Positions 5,977 to 10,238 of a stretch of 10,238 nucleotides of DNA are shown one piece after another (the stretch's first letter is position 1; each line of letters opens with the position of its first letter). Made by a program: the position numbers and the translations under genes. The notes beneath the pieces are model-generated. The model ran no database searches. It saw only the letters and a list, made by a program, of their open reading frames with translations, and was not told the DNA's origin. Location: contig JAFDJI010000085.1 of NCBI GenBank assembly GCA_019307545.1, positions 1 to 10,238 on the forward strand. Direction: 5' to 3'. The stretch is from Deltaproteobacteria bacterium (GTDB taxonomy: Bacteria > Myxococcota_A > UBA796 > GCA-2862545).

Positions 5977-7947
5977 CTCGCACCAGTAGTAGCCGTAGTA
6001 GTCGAGCCAGCCGCAGGTCTCGCCGCTCTCGCAGGCGTGCTCGTAGACCTCGCCCTCGTCGCACCACCGCACGGTGTTGCCAGAGCACTCGCCATTCCAG
6101 TCCAGGCCGCCACAGGGATCGCTGCTGTCGCTGCCGGAGTCGCTGCCGGTGCCCCCGCCGATGTCGGCGCCGGTGATATCCGCGGCGATGTCACAGAAGT
6201 CGGTCCACTCCGGGTCGGCTTCCGTGTCGGTCTGGGTGTCGCGCTGGGGGCAGCTCTCGTCCTCGGACCATGCAACCCACAGGTGGCCCTTGCCGACACT
6301 CTCGGCGTAGTCGCGGAACACGGCGTAGTCGCCGTTACGGGCCTTGAACACTGCCAGGTCCGGGCACTCGTTGCTCGCGGCCTGCTCGATCAGCTGGTGG
6401 TTGAAGCCCATGACGATCTCGTACATGTCATGGGTGGTGCTGTTCCAGCAGCAGGTCTTGGACTGGTTGTAGACCAACTCGGCGAGCACGTAGTCGGCGT
6501 CGGTGCGGTACTCCTTGTCGACCTGCTCCTTGGTCTTGCCGAAGTTGCTGCTCATCAGCGCGTACAGGTCTTCGAAGGCGTCCTCGCGGCGGATCCGGCT
6601 GGCGCAGGAGGCCGGGCGCTGGGAGAGGTTGTCGCGCTGAAGCTCGATGCGCTCGATGAGGACCTCGCGCTCTTCGTCGGCGCTGAGTTGGCCGAGCAAC
6701 TGCTTGAAGATGTCCGGACGGGAGCCGATGGCCGCGTAGTTGGTGGAGCCGATGTAGTGGTTGGTCCGATCGACACTCGGGACGATGTTGACCCAGCGGC
6801 CACCCTTCACCACGGGGGTGCGCCAGCGCTTCAACCCTCCACCCAGCTGGGCATAGGCCACACCCTCGCCGCTCTGTGCCGAGCCACCGGTCATCTGGTC
6901 GGTGAAGTAGGACTTGGAGATGGACGGGCCGTACCACTTGGGCTGGATGCGCGGCATGGAGCCGAACATGATCTCCGCGTTCATCTTGCCGCCGGACAGG
7001 GTGGCGACTTCCTTGACCACCATCACGTGGCCGATGCCGTTGCTCTGCCACCGCTCGACGAGGAGATCACCCTCGCGGGTCTGCGCCGGCACCAGGTTGA
7101 AGGTGTTCTTCGCGCTCGCGACGTGCATGGAGCCGAAGTTGGTGAGCAGGCGCAGCATGAAGTGCCCGACGCGCTTGTTGAGGAAGATCTCGTCGAAGTA
7201 GGCGCCGGCGTAGGCATCTTCGCCGAGGAAATCGACCGCGTCGTCCTTCGCGCTGGTGAGGTACTTGGCGCGCAGGGCCTCGTCCTGGGGCCAGTTCTCG
7301 ACGATGTACGCATCGTTCGCGTTGGCGTAGTCGTCCGTCTTGTCCTCGTAGGCCGTCCGGTACCAGGGCGTGCCGCTCACGCGCTGACCGGCGTGGGTGA
7401 CGACGCCGAAGTGCCCGTAGTGCAGGGTCCCGTAGGTCGGGTGCCAGGCAGACATGAAGAAGGGCAGGTTGTACCAGGAGGCGAAGGTCGCGCGGAAGAA
7501 CATGCCCATCTCGGCGCACTCGAGCGCCGGGGAGGGCAGCGTCTTGCCCCAGGGGGTGGTGAGCTGAGCGGTGACATACCCGTTATCGCCGGTGGTCTGC
7601 TCGAGGCCGTCGACCCAACGGGCGTACTTCTCGTCCCAGGAGAGTCCGCTGTTCTCGGACCAGGCGATGCCGGCCTCATCGGTGCGGTGGTACCAGCGTC
7701 CGGTGACCTCCCACACCTCGGTGCTCCGACTGACCCACGAGGGCGGCCCGTAGGCATTGACGCCCACCGAGCGGTAGTCCTCGGGCACGACCTGGAGCAG
7801 CGGCTTGCCGTAGTCCCGATCGATCGGGATGTCGAGACCGGGCTCGTCCATCCAAGAGTCGTCGTAGCTGGCGAGGGGCGTGAGCTGCGAGTCGCAGGCA
7901 GCGAGGCCGAACACCGTAGAGAACGCCAAAAACAGCAGAATGCGCAT
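5974..7947 (-). CDS. large lipoprotein with possible papain-like hydrolase core and Cys-rich C-terminal tail
   Basis: A 657-residue protein. ATG 7947 gives MRILLFLAFSTVFGLAAC, a clear lipoprotein signal with Cys18 in the lipobox LAAC; the frame is open further upstream but without a better start. The central part (about 55-400) carries LECAEMGMFFRATF (142-155) and, later, EGDLLVERWQSNGIGHVMVV (292-311). A helix-start Cys (C144) and a strand His (H307) are the usual layout of papain-like clan CA hydrolases such as NlpC/P60 or transglutaminase-like enzymes. This is an inference; spacing is longer than in NlpC/P60. Residues about 410-560 look helical. A Gly/Ser/Asp linker (597-610) leads to a tail with six cysteines (612, 621, 629, 639, 645, 656) and the pattern CGWLDYYGYYWC, as in many myxobacterial secreted proteins. 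It is divergent from the MscS gene. Coding and lipidation are well supported; enzymatic activity is unproven. Confidence 0.86.
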   Translation of the reverse strand: MRILLFLAFSTVFGLAACDSQLTPLASYDDSWMDEPGLDIPIDRDYGKPLLQVVPEDYRSVGVNAYGPPSWVSRSTEVWEVTGRWYHRTDEAGIAWSENSGLSWDEKYARWVDGLEQTTGDNGYVTAQLTTPWGKTLPSPALECAEMGMFFRATFASWYNLPFFMSAWHPTYGTLHYGHFGVVTHAGQRVSGTPWYRTAYEDKTDDYANANDAYIVENWPQDEALRAKYLTSAKDDAVDFLGEDAYAGAYFDEIFLNKRVGHFMLRLLTNFGSMHVASAKNTFNLVPAQTREGDLLVERWQSNGIGHVMVVKEVATLSGGKMNAEIMFGSMPRIQPKWYGPSISKSYFTDQMTGGSAQSGEGVAYAQLGGGLKRWRTPVVKGGRWVNIVPSVDRTNHYIGSTNYAAIGSRPDIFKQLLGQLSADEEREVLIERIELQRDNLSQRPASCASRIRREDAFEDLYALMSSNFGKTKEQVDKEYRTDADYVLAELVYNQSKTCCWNSTTHDMYEIVMGFNHQLIEQAASNECPDLAVFKARNGDYAVFRDYAESVGKGHLWVAWSEDESCPQRDTQTDTEADPEWTDFCDIAADITGADIGGGTGSDSGSDSSDPCGGLDWNGECSGNTVRWCDEGEVYEHACESGETCGWLDYYGYYWCE

Positions 7948-7974
7948 CACAAATCCATACAGAACTTGGTAACA

Positions 7975-8010
7975 ACCGCTCGTCCCAGAAAAAAAAGCGG
8001 GACGAGCGGT
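7975..8010. promoter_or_regulatory. perfect 12-bp inverted repeat in the divergent spacer
   Basis: ACCGCTCGTCCC (7975-7986) and GGGACGAGCGGT (7999-8010) are exact complements around a 12-base loop containing eight A in a row. It lies 27 bases upstream of the ATG at 7947. It may be an operator dyad or a 5'-UTR hairpin of the lipoprotein transcript. As a terminator it is atypical, since the homopolymer lies in the loop and only TTTT occurs just beyond (8014-8017, plus strand). Confidence 0.6.
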
Positions 8011-8118
8011 GGCTTTTCCTAGCTCGTCGGGGCCCAGTCCGCAAGTCCGTCGGGCACCTGGCTGGTAACAAAGGCGCGAGGCGAGAAGGCCAGGGAGGCG
8101 CGGGTTCCTCATCGAGGC

Positions 8119-8124
8119 TACACA
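8119..8124 (+). promoter_or_regulatory. possible -10 element (TACACA) for the mechanosensitive channel gene
   Basis: TACACA in the context CTACACAGGG, 38 bases before the ATG at 8163. It resembles the sites at 819 and 2026 but is a weaker match to TATAAT, and no -35 is evident. Confidence 0.22.
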
Positions 8125-8162
8125 GGGTGACCTGCCCCCATCGGATGCAAAGAGGCAACCCC

Positions 8163-9995
8163 ATGACCATTCGCTGCCTGGTGCTCTTGACCCTCGCCTT
8201 CCTCTTCGTCTCCCCGGCCTTCGCCCAGGATCCACCTGCAGTGGAGGAGGAGGCCACCGAAGCCCCCACCGCAGCCGATTTGGCCTCGGAGACCCTGCTC
8301 GGGCAACTCCCCGAGAGTGTCCAGGCGTCTGGCCAGGAGTGGGCGGAGGCCTGGCACGCCATCCCCCGCCTCGTGAGCCTCCAGGCCACCTCCGAGCCGT
8401 CCCAGGACCTCGCCGAACAACTCGCGGAGCAACTGAAACTGCTCGGGGAGAAGACGTTCTCCAACCGCGAGTGGAAGAGCTACTGGGAAAAGCAAGCCAC
8501 CACAGCCGATGCACTGACTGCAGCGTTGCGCGAGGCCAACGCCGCTGCGGACCTGGTCGACGGGATCGAGCGTTGGGCCGAGCTCGCCAAGAAGAAGGTG
8601 CCCAACCAGGACAAGTTCTTCGAGGCGCTCGAATCCCAGCGCGATGCCCTCGAGGACCGTCTCGAGGCTGCGCTGGAGGAGAAGGGCCCCGGCCTCGACC
8701 GGGAGCAGACCGGGCCGGAGGTCACCGACCCCAACCCCTACGAGCGCCGGAGCATGATCCTCGCCACCTTGGAACGCCGCATCGAAGCCCAGGGACTGCG
8801 GCGCGCGGTCGTGGCCTCGGAGGTCACGTTCATCGAGCAGCAGCTCACGGCGGAAGCCATTCTCGCTGAAGCCCTCGACAAGGATCTCGAGCTGGCCGTC
8901 ACAGAGTTGGAGATCGCGAGCAGCCAGGCCAACGAGGACGACGTATGGGGCGGCCTCTGGACGGAGATCGCAGACGCGTCGGCCACCAAGGTCGAGCGGA
9001 TCCGCGATGAAGCGGTGTACGGACGCGCCCGGGCGCGAAGTCGCCAGGTGGAGCTCGGACTTGCGCGGTCCCAGATCACCTTCCGCGATGGCCGCATCGC
9101 CGAGCTGAACACGGAGTACGAGACGGAGGCGGCCCTCGGAACCTGGTTCACCGCCACCTGGGAGACCTTCCTGCTGTGGCTGCGGCACCAGGCCTGGAAG
9201 ATCGGGATCGGCCTGTTCCTGATCTACCTCGGCGTCCGTATCGCCCTGCGCCTGATCAACCGCGCGAAGGTCTACATCCTGGAGCAGGCCGACGACGACC
9301 CCGATGTCGACGATGACAAGGACCAGCGCCGCCAGACCCTGGCCGATGTCTTTGCCAGCGTCACCCGAATCGCGATCTACATCGTCGGTGGGTTGCTGGC
9401 GCTGGAGCAGATCGGGCTGAACACGGGCCCGATCCTGGGCAGTGTCGCCATCCTCGGTCTGGCCATCTCCTTCGGCTCCCAGAACCTGGTTCGCGACGTG
9501 GTCAACGGCTTCTTCATCCTGCTCGAGAACCAATACGCGGTGGGCGACGTGGTCACCGTCAATGACGCGACCGGCACCATCGAGCGCATCTCGATCCGCT
9601 CCACCTGGGTCCGCTCGGCCACCGGAGACCTGCATGTCGTCCCCAACGGGTCCATCAGCCTGGTGTCCAACCTCACCCGCGGATGGTCGAAGGCCACCTG
9701 CGAAATAGGCGTCTCCTACGAGGCCGACCTCGGCCAGGTCGAGGAGGTGATCAACCGGGTCGGCGGAGAGATGTACGCCGAGGAGGAGTGGAAGGAGATG
9801 CTGGAGGAGCCCCCGAAGTGGATCGGCGTCACCAGCCTCGGAGACTCCGCCGTGGTCGTGCGCACCCAGGTGAAGGTCACCCCGGGCAGCCAGTGGGCGG
9901 TGACCCGCGAGCTGAACCGTCGCCTCAAGCTGGCGTTCGACGCGGAAGGCATCGAGATCCCGTACCCGCAGACGGTCATCCACCAAGCAAATTAG
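8163..9995 (+). CDS. MscS-family mechanosensitive ion channel with periplasmic coiled-coil domain
   Basis: A 610-residue inner-membrane channel that opens under membrane tension to release solutes after osmotic downshock. ATG 8163 is chosen because AGAGG (8151-8155) lies seven bases upstream and the protein then begins with a clean Sec signal cleaved after AFA (residue 21). Residues about 22-330 are charged and helix-rich, probably a periplasmic coiled-coil domain as in the larger MscK/MscM-like members. Membrane helices follow at about 346-364, 394-418 and 423-456. The third is the pore helix with the family hallmark LGLAISFGSQNLVRDVVNGF (431-450) and then ENQYAVGD. The beta domain has VPNGSI (493-498), and the C-terminal domain ends with EIPYPQTVI (598-606). 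The 286-residue E. coli MscS lacks the long N-terminal part. A short acidic loop (DDDPDVDDDKD, 377-387) between the first two helices is notable. It stands alone, followed by repeats. Confidence 0.96.
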   Translation: MTIRCLVLLTLAFLFVSPAFAQDPPAVEEEATEAPTAADLASETLLGQLPESVQASGQEWAEAWHAIPRLVSLQATSEPSQDLAEQLAEQLKLLGEKTFSNREWKSYWEKQATTADALTAALREANAAADLVDGIERWAELAKKKVPNQDKFFEALESQRDALEDRLEAALEEKGPGLDREQTGPEVTDPNPYERRSMILATLERRIEAQGLRRAVVASEVTFIEQQLTAEAILAEALDKDLELAVTELEIASSQANEDDVWGGLWTEIADASATKVERIRDEAVYGRARARSRQVELGLARSQITFRDGRIAELNTEYETEAALGTWFTATWETFLLWLRHQAWKIGIGLFLIYLGVRIALRLINRAKVYILEQADDDPDVDDDKDQRRQTLADVFASVTRIAIYIVGGLLALEQIGLNTGPILGSVAILGLAISFGSQNLVRDVVNGFFILLENQYAVGDVVTVNDATGTIERISIRSTWVRSATGDLHVVPNGSISLVSNLTRGWSKATCEIGVSYEADLGQVEEVINRVGGEMYAEEEWKEMLEEPPKWIGVTSLGDSAVVVRTQVKVTPGSQWAVTRELNRRLKLAFDAEGIEIPYPQTVIHQAN

Positions 9996-10011
9996 TCCGG
10001 CCGCGCGCAGT

Positions 10012-10051
10012 GGGGCCTGTGGACGCGCGGGCTATCCCCCGTCCGTCCTCG
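10012..10051. repeat. 40-bp direct repeat, copy 1
   Basis: Identical over all 40 bases to 10076-10115, with a 64-base period. Each copy can fold imperfectly: GGACG (10021-10025) with CGTCC (10040-10044), and GGG with CCC around a CTAT loop. It begins 17 bases after the channel stop, so it might also end that transcript. Confidence 0.9.
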
Positions 10052-10075
10052 GGAGATCCCCGCGCCGCTCGCAAA

Positions 10076-10115
10076 GGGGCCTGTGGACGCGCGGGCTATC
10101 CCCCGTCCGTCCTCG
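10076..10115. repeat. 40-bp direct repeat, copy 2
   Basis: Exact second copy. The 24 bases between copies (10052-10075) are not repeated after it; instead the palindrome chain begins at 10121. Perfect identity in non-coding DNA suggests recent duplication or a conserved dispersed element. Confidence 0.9.
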
Positions 10116-10120
10116 TGCAA

Positions 10121-10213
10121 CCGATGCCGCTTCGCGCCATCGGCGGCTTCGCCGCTGGACCTTCGGTCCCGTTGCCCTCCGGGCGCGGCGGGGGGCCCTC
10201 CCGCGCTACGCGG
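10121..10213. repeat. chain of five adjacent small palindromes with 3-base loops
   Basis: Consecutive stem-loops: 10121-10143 (CCGATG, C, CGC, TTC, GCG, C, CATCGG, with one C-C mismatch); 10141-10157 (GCGGC, TTC, GCCGC core); 10157-10169 (GGACC, TTC, GGTCC); 10174-10184 (GCCC, TCC, GGGC); 10201-10213 (CCGCG, CTA, CGCGG). Three share a TTC loop. This resembles REP/BIME-like extragenic palindromic elements, but no known family is recognised. Confidence 0.75.
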
Positions 10214-10238
10214 CCCCTCTGCGCGCGGACCGACCACT

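Larger units (their letters stand above)
9996..10238. other. non-coding repeat-rich region, continues past the window edge
   Basis: No convincing gene. It contains a two-copy 40-bp direct repeat followed directly by a chain of small palindromes. Confidence 0.65.

Noticed and set aside
6037..8022. A 661-codon plus-strand frame opposite the large lipoprotein.
   Set aside because: It has a Val/Leu/Gly/Ala-rich translation without domain signature, while the minus strand has a lipobox, a Cys-rich tail and balanced composition.
8118..9986. A 622-codon open frame on the minus strand antisense to the channel gene.
   Set aside because: The plus strand encodes an unmistakable MscS protein with signal peptide and ribosome site. 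The antisense frame is a GC-bias shadow.
10012..10115. Possible CRISPR array.
   Set aside because: There are only two repeats, the spacer is 24 bases, the repeat is 40 bases long, and no cas genes are in view.
9992..10237. An 81-codon minus-strand open frame over the repeats.
   Set aside because: Its translation simply mirrors the direct repeats and palindromes, with no ribosome site or family resemblance.

Overview
This window looks like chromosomal DNA from a GC-rich Gram-negative bacterium with many exported lipoproteins, most plausibly a myxobacterium-like (Myxococcota / former Deltaproteobacteria) lineage. The basis is very strong GC bias at third codon positions, several lipobox-bearing proteins of unknown function, a Cys-rich tail with a CGW...GYYWC pattern familiar from myxobacterial secreted proteins, and a Flp-type pilin. 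The taxonomic call is an inference from style, not from a marker gene.

Layout, left to right. (1) 1-746, minus strand: N-terminal 249 residues of a GH1 beta-glycosidase that runs off the left edge. (2) 853-1650, plus: acidic lipoprotein of unknown function, divergent from the glycosidase. (3) 1659-1955, minus: MTH1187/DUF77 thiamine-binding family protein, convergent with gene 2 (8-base gap). (4) 2087-3475, plus: exported protein of unknown function with a problematic 5' end. (5) 3481-4092 and 4080-5384, minus: a two-gene, translationally coupled operon. It encodes an OmpA-like / metzincin-type zinc protease fusion without a signal peptide, followed by a lipoprotein with a PEAT repeat linker. 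(6) 5534-5727, plus: short Flp-type pilin gene that appears frameshifted by one base in a G run. (7) 5974-7947, minus: large lipoprotein with a Cys-rich tail, its stop codon lying inside a perfect hairpin. (8) 7948-8162: divergent intergenic region holding a perfect 12-bp dyad around an A-rich loop. (9) 8163-9995, plus: MscS-family mechanosensitive channel with a large periplasmic coiled-coil domain. (10) 9996-10238: non-coding repeat region with two perfect 40-bp direct repeats and then five back-to-back small palindromes.

The genes do not form one pathway. The common theme is the cell envelope: three lipoproteins, one more exported protein, a pilin, a mechanosensitive channel and a protease with an OmpA-like domain. 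The most unusual items are the signal-less OmpA-metzincin fusion with its coupled lipoprotein, the frameshifted pilin, and the repeat/palindrome array at the right edge. I see no tRNA, rRNA, CRISPR array, transposase or phage gene.
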